A stretch of DNA of 64,000 nucleotides from PRO6 sp035565775 (GTDB taxonomy: Bacteria; Pseudomonadota; Alphaproteobacteria; Rhizobiales; Xanthobacteraceae), in contig DATMRW010000021.1 in NCBI GenBank assembly GCA_035565775.1, positions 806,001 to 870,000 of the forward strand, written 5' to 3'. A program made the position numbers and the translations under genes. Below, one piece after another: positions 18,740-28,266 of the stretch. The notes beneath the pieces are model-generated. The model worked only from the letters and a program-made list of their open reading frames with translations, did no database searches and was not told the DNA's origin. Position 1 is the first letter of the stretch, and each line of letters starts with the position of its first letter.

Positions 18740-20056
18740 TCACACGAAGGAGCTGCGCAGCAATGCCGGATAGCGCAGCGCCTGCAGCGTGCCGCGCGCG
18801 ATGAAGAAGACGAGCATCGCGCCCCACAACCCGGCATTGCCGAGCGGCGACATGATCGCCCAACTAGCGAGAAAGATCGCGAACGAGGCGACCATCAGGT
18901 TGCGCATGTCGCGCGCCCAGGTCGCGCCGATATAAATGCCGTCGAAGCCATAGGCCATCACGCCGCAAAGCGGGGCGATCGCCGCCATCCACATGAAGTC
19001 GCGCGCCGCCAGGCGGACCGCGGCGCTGGTGGTGGTGATATCGATCAGGTGCGCGCCAAACAGCAGGAACAGCACCGTGATGGCGATGGCGAACACAAAA
19101 CCCCAGCCCAGCACGAGCCGCGTTGCCACCGCGAACCCATCGCGGTTACGGCCGCCGATCGAACGGCCGCACAGCTGCTCGGCGGCATTGGCCAGCCCGT
19201 CGAGAAAGAACGATCCGATCAGCAGAAAATTGCCCAGCACCGCATTGGCGGCGAGGGTCACGTCGCCGCTGCGCGCGCCTTGCATGGTGAAAAACAGAAA
19301 CACGCCGACGAGCGCCGCGGTGCGAATCATGATGTCACGATTGACTGCCATCATCCGCGCAATCTTGGCACGATCGAGCAGCACGGCGGCGGGCACACGA
19401 AACTCCCCGCCGATCACGAACCCGGCGATGCACAGCCCGGCAAGCAGGCCGACCGCCTCGGCGATGCAGGCCGCCCACGCCGCCCCGGCGATGCCAAAGC
19501 CGGCGCCGAGCACCAGCCCCAGCGTCGCGACCATGTTGGTGACGTTGATGACGATCTGCACCGCGAGCGCGAGCCCGGCGCGGGCCTGCCCGATCAGCCA
19601 GCCGAGCATCACGTAGTTAGCCAGCGCCAGCGGCGCCGACCACATCCGGATCATAAAATATTCGCGGGCCGCCCCGGTTGCCGCCTCGCTGCCGCCCATC
19701 ACGGCGAACAGCGCCGCTCCGAGCGGCAGTTGCAGGACGATCAGACTGGCCCCGATCACGCCCGCGATCAGCATGCTGCGCACCAGCAGCGCCCGGACCT
19801 CGAGCAGATCGCCCCGCCCCAACGCCTGCGCGGTGAAGGCGACGGTTCCCATTCGCAGGAAAGCGAACAGCCAGAACAGGCAGTCGAAAATCACCGACGC
19901 CATGGCGACGCCGCCCAGCATCGCCGCATCACCAAGCCGGCCAATGGCTGCGGTCGCGACGACGCCCAGCAGCGGCGTCGTCAGATTCGCCAGCATCGCC
20001 GGAACGGCGATGGCGAATACGCTCGAGGTAGTGACTTGGAATGCGGGCGCCGCCAA
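18740..20056 (-). CDS. MATE family efflux transporter (DinF-like)
   Basis: Multidrug and toxin extrusion protein of 438 residues with twelve hydrophobic segments in two six-helix halves. The first half begins VFAIAVPAMLANLTTPLLGVVATAAIG, typical of DinF-type MATE proteins with a proline in helix 1. These pumps exchange Na+ or H+ for cationic compounds. The start taken is TTG at 20056; no in-frame ATG is near, so the N-terminus is tentative. It is convergent with pyrD and 29 bases downstream of the DUF6460 gene, with which it may form an operon. Confidence 0.88.
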   Translation of the reverse strand: MAAPAFQVTTSSVFAIAVPAMLANLTTPLLGVVATAAIGRLGDAAMLGGVAMASVIFDCLFWLFAFLRMGTVAFTAQALGRGDLLEVRALLVRSMLIAGVIGASLIVLQLPLGAALFAVMGGSEAATGAAREYFMIRMWSAPLALANYVMLGWLIGQARAGLALAVQIVINVTNMVATLGLVLGAGFGIAGAAWAACIAEAVGLLAGLCIAGFVIGGEFRVPAAVLLDRAKIARMMAVNRDIMIRTAALVGVFLFFTMQGARSGDVTLAANAVLGNFLLIGSFFLDGLANAAEQLCGRSIGGRNRDGFAVATRLVLGWGFVFAIAITVLFLLFGAHLIDITTTSAAVRLAARDFMWMAAIAPLCGVMAYGFDGIYIGATWARDMRNLMVASFAIFLASWAIMSPLGNAGLWGAMLVFFIARGTLQALRYPALLRSSFV

Positions 20057-20085
20057 TCTGTCAGCCCTGTCTGCCGCGGGTGCGT

Positions 20086-20421
20086 TCAGCGCTTGCGCGG
20101 CATGCCGAACAGCCGCGAAATGAACCAGACCGGCAGGACGATCACGGCACCAAGCAGGAAGTAGCGCCAGAGGCTGTCGAGGGCCTCGAAACCCAGGCTC
20201 CAGACCCGCTCAATCAGGCGGCGGATGCTGTAGACGATATTCCACGGATCGAAACCGACCGCTGCCAGCACCACGCCGACCAGGATCGACAGCAACACCA
20301 ATCGGAACGCGACGCCGAGCGGCGAGCCGCCGATGTAGCGGCCCAGGCCCCGATCGCGATCGTCGTGTGGCGGGGGCGGAGGCGGCTGCTGCCTATCCGG
20401 CGGCCTGTTGTCCATCGACAT
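20086..20421 (-). CDS. DUF6460 membrane protein
   Basis: Small predicted inner-membrane protein of 111 residues. A proline- and aspartate-rich cytoplasmic N-terminus (residues 1-27) is followed by two hydrophobic segments at about 37-56 and 87-105. Between them is the conserved PWNIVYSIRRLIE stretch that marks DUF6460 proteins of Rhizobiales. The ATG at 20421 follows GGAGAAAG. Function is unknown. It lies upstream of the MATE gene in the same direction. Confidence 0.72.
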   Translation of the reverse strand: MSMDNRPPDRQQPPPPPPHDDRDRGLGRYIGGSPLGVAFRLVLLSILVGVVLAAVGFDPWNIVYSIRRLIERVWSLGFEALDSLWRYFLLGAVIVLPVWFISRLFGMPRKR

Positions 20422-20798
20422 TGTCTTTCTCCGTTCGGCAACCCAGATATCTGCCAGCCTTGAGGCGCCGGTTTGGTAGGTGGTGCGGTGCAACCACCCC
20501 GTCAAGCCGACAGGCCGCCATTCCCGTATTCCAACCCAGATTTCCGCGTTCTCCGATACTGCTTTGTCGCCGCATCGGCGTATGATCAATTTAAAGGATC
20601 GGCGTTTTGCTTGGCAAAGGGACCCCCAATTCGCTATACGGCACCTATCCGGATCATGGCAAACCCCGGTTGCCGGCAAATGCGGCGGGCGGTGTCGTGA
20701 GTGACCTTTTGAAGGGTTAAGTATTTCAATCTTTGAGGCTTTCCGATTTCTCCCCTGAGAATCGGGCGATCAAGTCTCGCAGGCGAGGATATCAGCAC
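20422..20798. other. Intergenic region between DUF6460 and ptsP (divergent)
   Basis: The stretch is 377 bases with no supported gene; short open frames here lack a ribosome site and family features. It contains a plausible ptsP promoter, TTGGCA (20611-20616) and TATACG (20635-20640) with an 18-base spacer. An AT-rich patch lies at about 20583-20595. In many relatives the aspartokinase gene lysC precedes ptsP; it is not here. Confidence 0.45.
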
Positions 20799-23066
20799 AT
20801 GCGGAGCGCGCTGGGAGGGCCCCGCGTCCTTTTAAGACGACTCCGCGAGGTGATGGCGGAGAAGGTCAGCGCGCAGGAGCGCCTTGACAAGATCGTCGTG
20901 CTGATCGCGGCCAACATGGTCGCGGAGGTCTGCTCGACCTACGTCCTGCGGGTCGACAACACCCTCGAGCTTTACGCAACCGAGGGCCTCAACCGCGAGG
21001 CGGTTCACCGCACCGTCCTGCGGATGGACGAGGGCCTCGTCGGCCTCGTCGCCAGCGAGGCGACGCCGCTCAATCTCTCCAACGCCCACAGCCACCCCGC
21101 CTTCTCGTTCCGGCCGGAAACCGGCGAAGAGATCTACCACTCCTTCCTCGGCGTGCCGATCCTGCGCGCCGGCAACACGCTCGGCGTGCTCGTGGTCCAG
21201 AACCGCGCGCACCGGACCTATGTCGAGGAGGAGGTCGAGGCGCTGCAGACTACCGCGATGGTCCTCGCCGAGATGATCGCATCCGGCGAACTGTCGTCGC
21301 TCGCAGGGCCGGGCATGGAACCGGCGGCGCGCCACTCGCTGCACAAGTTCGGCGCGATCCTCTCCGACGGCATCGCCCTCGGCCACGTCGTGCTGCACGA
21401 GCCGCGGGTCGTCATCACCAACTACATTGCCGAAGACCTGCCGGCCGAAATCAAGCGGCTCGACACTTCGCTTGCCAAGCTGCGCGCCGATCTTGACCGG
21501 ATGCTGGAGCGCGGCGATATGGCCGACGGCGGCGAGCACCGCGAGGTGCTGGAAGCCTATCGCATGTTCGCCAACGATCACGGCTGGTCGCACCGGCTGC
21601 GCGAGGCGGTCGCCACCGGCCTGACGGCGGAAGCCGCGGTCGAGCGCGTGCAGTCCGACACCCGCGCGCGCATGCTGCGCTCGACCGATCCCTATCTGCG
21701 CGACCGGCTGCACGACCTCGAAGATCTCGGCCATCGCCTGATGCGCCAGCTCGTCGGGCAGGATCACGCGCCCTCGCGCGAACAACTGCCGGACAACGCC
21801 ATCCTCGTCGCCCGCTCGATGGGCCCGGCGGCCCTGCTCGACTACGACCGCAAGCGGCTGCGCGGCCTCGTGCTTGAAGAAGGCACGGCGAATTCCCACG
21901 TCTCGATCGTCGCAAGGGCGCTCGGCATCGCCGCCGTGGGCGAGATTCCCAACGCCGCCGGCCTCGCCGACCCGGGCGATGCGATCATCGTTGATGGCAC
22001 CTCCGGCTCGATCTATGTGCGGCCCTCGGCCGAGATCGAATCGGCCTATGCCGAGCGCGTGCGTTTCCGCGCGCGACGGCAGGCGCAGTATCTGGCGCTG
22101 CGCGACCGGCCGAGCGTGACCCGCGACGGGCGCAAGGTCGAGCTCTTGATCAACGCCGGCCTGACCATTGATCTGCCCCATATCGACGACACCGGCAGCG
22201 CCGGCGTCGGCCTGTTCCGCACCGAATTGCAGTTCATGGTCGGCCAGAGCCTGCCGCGCGCCAACGAGCAGCTGTCGCTCTATCGCACTGTGCTCGATGC
22301 CGCGGCCGGCAAGCCGGTGACCTTCCGCACGCTGGACATCGGCGGCGACAAGGCGCTGCCCTACATGGAGACGATCTCCGAGGAGAATCCCGCGCTTGGA
22401 TGGCGCGCGATCCGTCTCGGCCTCGATCGCCCCGGCCTGCTGCGCAACCAGATCCGCGCCCTGCTCCGCGCCGGCGGCGGACGGGCGCTGCGCATCATGT
22501 TCCCGATGATTTCGGAGGTCGCCGAATTCGACAAGGCCAAGCAGATCGTCGAGCGCGAACTCACCTACCTGCGCCGCCACGGCCACCCGCTGCCGGAGCG
22601 GATCGATATCGGCACCATGATCGAGGTGCCGGCCCTGCTCTATCAGCTCGACGAACTGCTCCAGCGCGTCGATTTCGTTTCGGTCGGCTCGAACGACCTG
22701 TTCCAGTTCATGTTCGCGGTCGATCGCGGCAACGCAAAAGTCTCCGAGCGTTTCGACACGCTGTCGGCCCCGATCCTGCGCGCGCTTCGCGACATTGTTC
22801 GCAAAGCCGACTGCTACGGCAAGTCGGCCTCGCTCTGCGGCGAGATGGCGTCGCAGCCGATCGGCGCGCTGGCGCTGGTCGCACTTGGCTATCGCTCGCT
22901 CTCGCTGTCGCCTACGGCGCACGGCCCGGTGAAGGCCATGCTGCTGGATCTCGATGCCGGCAAGGCCGAACAGCTGATGATCCAGCTTCTTGATGCGCCG
23001 GCCGGCAGCATCTCCATCCGCGACGAGCTGACGGCCTTTGCCGAAGCTGAAGGGCTTTCGCTCTAG
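20799..23066 (+). CDS. ptsP: Phosphoenolpyruvate-protein phosphotransferase of the nitrogen PTS (EI-Ntr)
   Basis: First phosphotransferase of the nitrogen-related PTS; takes phosphate from PEP and passes it to NPr and then EIIA-Ntr. The product is 755 residues. An N-terminal GAF domain (about 20-165) senses glutamine/2-oxoglutarate in homologues. The PEP-utiliser mobile domain carries the phosphorylated His367 in NSHVSIVARALG. The C-terminal TIM barrel has FRTEL, the MIEVP motif and catalytic Cys in LCGEMAS. The ATG at 20799 (MRSALGGPR) matches family starts. prfA and prmC follow closely. Confidence 0.96.
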   Translation: MRSALGGPRVLLRRLREVMAEKVSAQERLDKIVVLIAANMVAEVCSTYVLRVDNTLELYATEGLNREAVHRTVLRMDEGLVGLVASEATPLNLSNAHSHPAFSFRPETGEEIYHSFLGVPILRAGNTLGVLVVQNRAHRTYVEEEVEALQTTAMVLAEMIASGELSSLAGPGMEPAARHSLHKFGAILSDGIALGHVVLHEPRVVITNYIAEDLPAEIKRLDTSLAKLRADLDRMLERGDMADGGEHREVLEAYRMFANDHGWSHRLREAVATGLTAEAAVERVQSDTRARMLRSTDPYLRDRLHDLEDLGHRLMRQLVGQDHAPSREQLPDNAILVARSMGPAALLDYDRKRLRGLVLEEGTANSHVSIVARALGIAAVGEIPNAAGLADPGDAIIVDGTSGSIYVRPSAEIESAYAERVRFRARRQAQYLALRDRPSVTRDGRKVELLINAGLTIDLPHIDDTGSAGVGLFRTELQFMVGQSLPRANEQLSLYRTVLDAAAGKPVTFRTLDIGGDKALPYMETISEENPALGWRAIRLGLDRPGLLRNQIRALLRAGGGRALRIMFPMISEVAEFDKAKQIVERELTYLRRHGHPLPERIDIGTMIEVPALLYQLDELLQRVDFVSVGSNDLFQFMFAVDRGNAKVSERFDTLSAPILRALRDIVRKADCYGKSASLCGEMASQPIGALALVALGYRSLSLSPTAHGPVKAMLLDLDAGKAEQLMIQLLDAPAGSISIRDELTAFAEAEGLSL

Positions 23067-23120
23067 CGCCGCGCCACGTCTGCCGTTCGCCGTCGCTGTC
23101 CGTCTGTTTGAGACCATTTG

Positions 23121-24200
23121 ATGCTACCTGAAGCCAAACTCGACATCCTGCTCGCCCGCCATGCCGCGCTCGAAGCAGAGCTGCTCGGCCAGGTGTCCGC
23201 CGAAACCTATGTCCGCATCACCCGCGAACTCGCCGAGATCACGCCGGTCGTCAGCGCAGTGAAGGCGTATCGCGCGTCGCTCGCGGAGACGAATGATGCC
23301 AGAGCGCTGATCGACGATCCGGCGACCGACAGCGACATGCGCGAGATGGCCGAGGAAGAGCTGGAAGAGCTCGAAGCCCGCAGCGAAAAGCTCGAACACG
23401 AGATCAAAATCGCGCTGTTGCCCAAGGACGCGATGGACGAGCGTAACGTCGTGCTCGAAATCCGCGCCGGCACCGGCGGCGACGAGGCCTCGCTGTTCGC
23501 CGGCGACCTGTTCCGCATGTATGAGCGCTTTGCGGACCTGCAGGGCTGGAAGGTGGAGGTCGTCTCGGCGAGCGAAGGCACCGTCGGCGGCTTCAAGGAA
23601 ATCATCGCCGAAGTCTCCGGCCGCGGCGTCTATGCCCGCATGAAATTCGAATCGGGCACCCACCGCGTTCAGCGTGTGCCCGACACCGAGACGCAAGGGC
23701 GCATCCACACCTCGGCGGCGACCGTCGCAGTGCTGCCTGAGGCCGAGGAGGTCGACGTCGACATCAAGGACAGCGATCTGCGCATTGAGACGATGCGCGC
23801 GCAGGGCGCCGGCGGACAGCACGTCAACAAGACCGAGTCCGCGATCCGCATCACCCACATCCCGTCCGGGATCGTGGTCAGCATGCAGGATGACCGCTCG
23901 CAGCACCGCAACCGCGCCAAGGCGATGGCGCTGCTGCGCGCCCGCCTCTACGACAGCGAACGCCAGCGGCTCGACCAAGAGCGCTCCGCCGAGCGGCGCG
24001 GGCAGGTCGGCTCGGGCGACCGCTCCGAGCGCATCCGCACCTACAATTTTCCGCAAGGCCGCCTCACCGACCACCGCATCAACCTGACGCTGTACAAGCT
24101 GCCGCAGATCGTCTCAGGCGAGGCGCTGCACGAGGTGATCGATGCGCTCACCACCGAGCACCAGGCGGCGCTGCTTGCCTCGCAAGGCTCCGAAGGGTGA
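23121..24200 (+). CDS. prfA: Peptide chain release factor 1
   Basis: Recognises UAA and UAG stop codons and triggers peptidyl-tRNA hydrolysis. The product is 359 residues. The N-terminal helical domain is followed by the codon-recognition domain, where RF1 uses a PxT-type motif, and the catalytic GGQ at residues 231-233 in GAGGQHVNKT. That glutamine is the methylation target of PrmC, encoded immediately downstream. The ATG at 23121 is preferred over the TTG three bases earlier. The gap from ptsP is 54 bases, so an operon is likely. Confidence 0.97.
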   Translation: MLPEAKLDILLARHAALEAELLGQVSAETYVRITRELAEITPVVSAVKAYRASLAETNDARALIDDPATDSDMREMAEEELEELEARSEKLEHEIKIALLPKDAMDERNVVLEIRAGTGGDEASLFAGDLFRMYERFADLQGWKVEVVSASEGTVGGFKEIIAEVSGRGVYARMKFESGTHRVQRVPDTETQGRIHTSAATVAVLPEAEEVDVDIKDSDLRIETMRAQGAGGQHVNKTESAIRITHIPSGIVVSMQDDRSQHRNRAKAMALLRARLYDSERQRLDQERSAERRGQVGSGDRSERIRTYNFPQGRLTDHRINLTLYKLPQIVSGEALHEVIDALTTEHQAALLASQGSEG

Positions 24201-25078
24201 GCGAGCTCGAACCCGGCACCACGATTGCCGCCGCGCGCCGCGCCGTCACCGCCCGCCTGCGGACACACCACATCGACACGCCCGAGCTTGATGCGCGGAT
24301 CCTGATCGGCGCGGTGACGGATTTGACGCTGACGGGCCTCGTCGCCTCCAGCGACCGGCTTTTGACCGACCATGAGCTCGCCAGAATCAATGCGCTGGTG
24401 TGGCGGCGGCTGAGGGGCGAGCCGGTCGCGCGCCTGCTCGGCGTCAAGGAATTCTGGGGCCTGCCGTTCCGGCTCGTTGAGGCAACGCTGGTGCCGCGCC
24501 CGGACACCGAAACCATCGTCGAGGCGGCGCTCGAGGCGGTGCAGGACCGGCGGCTTGAGCCTTTGCGTATCGCCGATCTCGGCACCGGCTCCGGCGCGAT
24601 TCTGCTGGCGCTCCTGTCCGAGCTTCCCCATGCCTTTGGGGTCGGTACCGACATCAGCGAAGCCGCTCTGCGCGCGGCGCGCGACAACGCCGAGCGACTG
24701 GGGCTGCTGCACCGGGCCGGCTTCGCCGCCTGCGACTACGCCAGCGCCCTCGGCGAATCCTTCGACCTCATCGTATCCAACCCGCCCTATATCGCCTCCG
24801 CCGAGATCGGCGCGCTGGCGACCGAGGTGCGGATGCACGACCCGCTGCGCGCGCTCGACGGCGGCCCCGACGGCCTCGACGCCTACCGGGCCCTGATTCC
24901 GCAGGCCGCGCGGCTGCTGCGGCCCGGCGCGCCATTGGTTGTTGAAATCGGCTTCGATCAGGCCGATGCCGTCTCGGCGCTCATGGCCGATGCCGGCCTC
25001 CTTGATGTTTCAATACGATACGACCTTGGCGGCCAGACTAGAGCGGTATCGGCACGGAAACCGCAGACCGGCCGGTGA
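24197..25078 (+). CDS. prmC: Release factor glutamine N5-methyltransferase PrmC
   Basis: Methylates the GGQ glutamine of release factors with S-adenosylmethionine (SAM). The product is 293 residues. The N-terminal helical release-factor-binding domain covers about 1-85. The Rossmann domain has SAM motif I DLGTGSGAI, and the catalytic NPPY is at residues 195-198. The GTG start at 24197 overlaps the prfA stop by four bases (GTGA), giving translational coupling with its substrate's gene. Confidence 0.96.
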   Translation: MSELEPGTTIAAARRAVTARLRTHHIDTPELDARILIGAVTDLTLTGLVASSDRLLTDHELARINALVWRRLRGEPVARLLGVKEFWGLPFRLVEATLVPRPDTETIVEAALEAVQDRRLEPLRIADLGTGSGAILLALLSELPHAFGVGTDISEAALRAARDNAERLGLLHRAGFAACDYASALGESFDLIVSNPPYIASAEIGALATEVRMHDPLRALDGGPDGLDAYRALIPQAARLLRPGAPLVVEIGFDQADAVSALMADAGLLDVSIRYDLGGQTRAVSARKPQTGR

Positions 25079-25764
25079 GGAACCCAAAAATACCTCCAAA
25101 AAACCACTTGGAATATCGTCTTGGAGAGACTAGGTTCTGACCAACGGCGCATGCGGCTAGGCATATAAGCTGGCGCGGCAGGCGTATGGGTCGAGGCATT
25201 TTTTAAACAGCCAAGAAGCCGATCTGGTCGAGGTTCCTTGATCGAGCGGTTGCGCGACTGAGAGCCCGCCCCGATAGATGGTTCCAAAAGGTAAGCCGGA
25301 CGAAACACAAGCGCCATGTGGCAATGTGGTCCGCGACCTTAGATTGAGCGAAAGCCCGATTTTGCAAATCGCACTCATTCATGGGTCTGAGAACTTGCAC
25401 GAGTTTGACAGCCTGCTCGGCTATCTGAGCTTGCTCGAACGGGCGGAATGAATCTGTTTTGCTGGCGGCCAATAAGGCGCGCGGGCGGTTGGGGACGCGT
25501 CTTTGACGAACGCGATGAGCGTTAAGAGCAATCTGATGATCTCGCATGGATCGGCGATCCGCGCCTTGTGCCGCGGTGAGCTTGGATCATTGCTTGCAGG
25601 TCAGAGGGGTTACACGCCGGCCTGCGGGCTGGCCCACCAATTGCTTCGCAAAGGAACGACCATCAAACGCTTCGCGGAAGCGTAACCGGTTCGTTTTGTG
25701 CGGAACAAGGCACCAAAATTGACACCCATGAACTCGACTCCCGAGGCGGCTAAGAAGGCATGAC
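25079..25764. other. 686-base gap between prmC and DUF4167 with no supported gene
   Basis: Less GC-rich than its flanks. Open frames here (for example a 114-codon frame on the minus strand, 25203-25547) show no recognisable family and no ribosome site. A sigma-70-like promoter reads TTGGAA (25108-25113), 17 bases, TAGGTT (25131-25136). A small hairpin CGCTTC-GCG-GAAGCG lies at 25668-25682. A TTGACA box is at about 25719, close to the DUF4167 start. It may hold a leader, a small RNA or decayed sequence. Confidence 0.4.
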
Positions 25765-26478
25765 ATGAGGAACGGTCAGAACAACAAGCGGATGCGCAGC
25801 CGAAACACCGGTAACAACAACAATCGCCGGGGGCAGAATCCGTTGACCCGGGTTTTCGAGTCCAACGGACCGGACATCAAGATCCGCGGCACTGCCTCCC
25901 ATATCGCCGAAAAGTATGTCCAGCTCGCCCGCGACGCGCGCAGCTCGGGCGATCCGGTCGCTGCCGAAAACTATTACCAGCACGCCGAGCACTATTTCCG
26001 GCTAATTGCCTCCGCCCAGGAGCAGTTCCGCCAGAATCAGCCGCAGCAGGGCCGCAACGACGTCGATCTGCGCGATGACGCCGGCGACGAGGGCGAAGGC
26101 GACGGTTTCTCGACCTTCGGCGCGGAACCGGGGTTCGTCCCCGCCCATCAGCCGCAGGTCTACCAGCGCGAAACGCCCCAGCCCCGTGAGCATCGCCCGC
26201 AGCCGGCCTACCAGCCACGCGAGCAGCAGCCTCAGCCGCAATACCAGCAGCAGCCGCAGCCCCAGTTGCAGCCGAGCATCCAGGCTGACGACGTTGACCG
26301 TCTGCCCTCCTTCATCACTGGCGCGCCGCAGCCCCAGTCTGCTGCCGGCGACAGCCCGGCCCGTCCGGCCGGCGACCGCTACCCGCCGCGCCGCCGCCGC
26401 CGTCCGCCGGCAGCGCGCGCAGCCGCGGGTCAGGATGCTCCGGCCCCGGTCACGGAAGAGGCGGCTCCAGGCGAGTAA
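25765..26478 (+). CDS. DUF4167 domain-containing protein (putative RNA-binding)
   Basis: Protein of 237 residues. The N-terminal DUF4167 domain (about 1-85) begins with a basic, asparagine-rich arm (NNNRRGQNPLTRVFESNGPD) and contains the helical stretch with GTASHIAEKYVQLARDA and ENYYQHAEHYFR. The rest is low complexity: acidic 98-112, then glutamine/proline-rich with repeated QPQ units (about 138-175), then an arginine-rich patch RRRRRPPAARA. Function is not established; the charged arm and tail suggest nucleic acid binding (inference). The position after prmC is conserved in this lineage. Confidence 0.85.
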   Translation: MRNGQNNKRMRSRNTGNNNNRRGQNPLTRVFESNGPDIKIRGTASHIAEKYVQLARDARSSGDPVAAENYYQHAEHYFRLIASAQEQFRQNQPQQGRNDVDLRDDAGDEGEGDGFSTFGAEPGFVPAHQPQVYQRETPQPREHRPQPAYQPREQQPQPQYQQQPQPQLQPSIQADDVDRLPSFITGAPQPQSAAGDSPARPAGDRYPPRRRRRPPAARAAAGQDAPAPVTEEAAPGE

Positions 26479-26508
26479 CCGCCACGCGGCCTAATCGCAG
26501 AAGAAACA

Positions 26509-26541
26509 AAAAGCCCTCGGGTCAGCCGCCCGAGGGCTTTT
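26509..26541. terminator. Bidirectional terminator of DUF4167 and the methyltransferase
   Basis: AAAAGCCCTCGGG (26509-26521) pairs perfectly with CCCGAGGGCTTTT (26529-26541) around a 7-base loop. The stem ends in a T run on either strand. It overlaps the last codons and stop of the methyltransferase gene, so that gene's coding end forms part of the hairpin. Confidence 0.9.
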
Positions 26542-27301
26542 GTGCATCGGGGCCAGTCGGCGTGCATCGATGCGTCACCGACGAGGGCACCAGCACCGGA
26601 TCGAGCGAGGGAATCAGCCGCGTCCGCTCCCGCGATGCCGGCAGCGCGCGGTAAACCTGCTTTGTGGCCTCAACGATATGAACCCCGGCGAACGGCATCG
26701 AAGTCGCCGAACCGACCCGCTCCCACATGATCGCCGAGCGCAGGAACCAGCCGATATCGACCGGCGGCACGAACAGCGCCTCACCCCAATCGGTCGGCGT
26801 GAACCAGGTCTCGCGCAACAGCTGCGTGATCTGAGCCCGCGAATAGGGCCGCCCGTGGCCAAACGGGGTCCCGTCCGTCCGCGTCCATACGCCGCGCCGA
26901 TTCGGCACCACCACCAGCATCCGCCCGGAAGGCGCCAGAACCCGCCAGACCTCGCGCAGCAGGCGCGCCGGATCATCGGACATTTCGAGGGCGTGGACCA
27001 AAACGATGCGGTCGATCGAAGCATCGGGCAGCGGCATCGAGAACTCATCGACCAGCGATGCCAGCGTCGGGCGTGCCGAGGGCCATTTCAGCACCCCCTG
27101 CGAGGCCGGCATGAAGGCGATGCAGCGCTCGGCATCCCCGCGGAACAGGCCGAGATAGGGCGTCGTATAGCCAAGGCCGAGCACGCGCAGGCCCGCGACA
27201 TTGTCCCACCGCTCGCGAATGCCGAGATTGATCAGCCGCCGCGCCACCACGCCGAGGCGCCGCGAATAAAAGTCCCGCAGGTCGATCACATCGAGTGCCA
27301 T
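26522..27301 (-). CDS. Class I SAM-dependent methyltransferase
   Basis: Methyltransferase-11-type protein of about 259 residues. The Rossmann core has LRVLGLGYTTPYLG as motif I, a DRIVLVHALEMSDDP stretch at the position of motifs II/III, and LREVWRVLAPSGRMLVVVPNRRG. The substrate is unknown. Its position upstream of the divergent gloB gene is common in relatives. The ATG at 27301 (MALDVIDLRDFY) is chosen; an ATG eight codons earlier is also possible. The 3' end lies within a bidirectional terminator. Confidence 0.85.
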   Translation of the reverse strand: MALDVIDLRDFYSRRLGVVARRLINLGIRERWDNVAGLRVLGLGYTTPYLGLFRGDAERCIAFMPASQGVLKWPSARPTLASLVDEFSMPLPDASIDRIVLVHALEMSDDPARLLREVWRVLAPSGRMLVVVPNRRGVWTRTDGTPFGHGRPYSRAQITQLLRETWFTPTDWGEALFVPPVDIGWFLRSAIMWERVGSATSMPFAGVHIVEATKQVYRALPASRERTRLIPSLDPVLVPSSVTHRCTPTGPDAQKPSGG

Positions 27302-27489
27302 GCCAATGCTTCTACCATGGACCATGGGCGGGAAGGAATTCGCACGATCACCCGGGGCAACGCGAGCCACGCCGCGAGGGCTGATTTTTGCTGCCCGACA
27401 ACCTATGTTAGGCACAATGCTCGGATCGCGGGCTGCGGGCGCCGCATCGCGACCGATCCGAAAAATTCCCTGCTGCTGACGGAGACGAC

Positions 27490-28257
27490 ATGGCCGCCGA
27501 AATTCGTATGTTCACCTGCCTCACCGACAATTTTGGCGTCCTGATTCACGATCCGGTCACCAAGGCCACCGCCGCGATCGACGCGCCGGAGGCAGCGCCG
27601 ATCATCGCCGCGCTCGAGCGCGAGGGCTGGACCCTGACCGACATTCTCGTCACTCACCACCATGCCGACCACGTGCAGGGCATTGCCGAGCTGAAGGCGA
27701 AGTACAATTGCCGCGTCACCGCGCCGAACGACAACGGCACCCGGATCGAGAATGTCGATGCCCGCGTGAAGGAAGGCGACACCGTCAAGGTCGGCTCGCT
27801 GCAGGCCCGCGTGCTGGAAACGCCCGGCCACACCCTCGACCACATCAGCTATGTGTTCGACAGCGAGAAGGCGCTGTTCGCCGCCGATACGCTGTTCTCG
27901 CTCGGCTGCGGCCGGATGTTCGAGGGCACCGCGCCGGTGATGTGGAGTTCGATGCTCAAGCTGCGCGCGCTGCCCGACGACATGCGCCTCTATTGCGGCC
28001 ACGAATACACCCAGTCGAACGCAAAATTTTGCCTCTCGATCGAGCCGGACAACGCCGACCTCAAGGCGCGCGCCGACGAGGTTGCGCGCCAGCGCGCCGA
28101 GGGCAAGGCGACGCTGCCGACGCTGCTCGGCGAGGAGAAGAAGTGCAACGTCTTCCTGCGCGCCGACGTGCCTTCAGTCGCCGCAGCCGTCGGCCTTGCC
28201 GGCAAGCCCGCCGCCGATGTCTTCGGCGAGCTGCGCCAGCGCAAGAACAACGCCTGA
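27490..28257 (+). CDS. gloB: Hydroxyacylglutathione hydrolase (glyoxalase II)
   Basis: Hydrolyses S-D-lactoylglutathione to D-lactate and glutathione, completing methylglyoxal detoxification. The product is 255 residues. The binuclear metal motif THHHADH is at residues 55-61, the second metal ligand in ETPGHTLDH, and the third in CGHEYT. The C-terminal glutathione-binding region includes KKCNVFLR. The next gene, a DUF985 cupin, follows after nine bases, so the two probably share a transcript. Confidence 0.94.
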   Translation: MAAEIRMFTCLTDNFGVLIHDPVTKATAAIDAPEAAPIIAALEREGWTLTDILVTHHHADHVQGIAELKAKYNCRVTAPNDNGTRIENVDARVKEGDTVKVGSLQARVLETPGHTLDHISYVFDSEKALFAADTLFSLGCGRMFEGTAPVMWSSMLKLRALPDDMRLYCGHEYTQSNAKFCLSIEPDNADLKARADEVARQRAEGKATLPTLLGEEKKCNVFLRADVPSVAAAVGLAGKPAADVFGELRQRKNNA

Positions 28258-28266
28258 CATCGGCAC

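Noticed and set aside
20832..23117. 761-codon open frame antisense to ptsP
   Set aside because: Composition is typical of GC-rich antisense frames (arginine, alanine and glutamine runs, no domain), and ptsP on the other strand is a clear full-length gene.
25203..25547. 114-codon minus-strand frame in the prmC-DUF4167 gap
   Set aside because: No ribosome site, no family resemblance, and codon use unlike the neighbours. Left as unexplained intergenic sequence.
25503..25685. 60-codon plus-strand frame in the same gap
   Set aside because: Too short, no convincing start context, and nothing recognisable.
26160..26280. CAG-rich stretch looking like a tandem repeat
   Set aside because: It encodes the glutamine/proline-rich linker of the DUF4167 protein. 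Units are irregular and there is no DNA-level repeat array.
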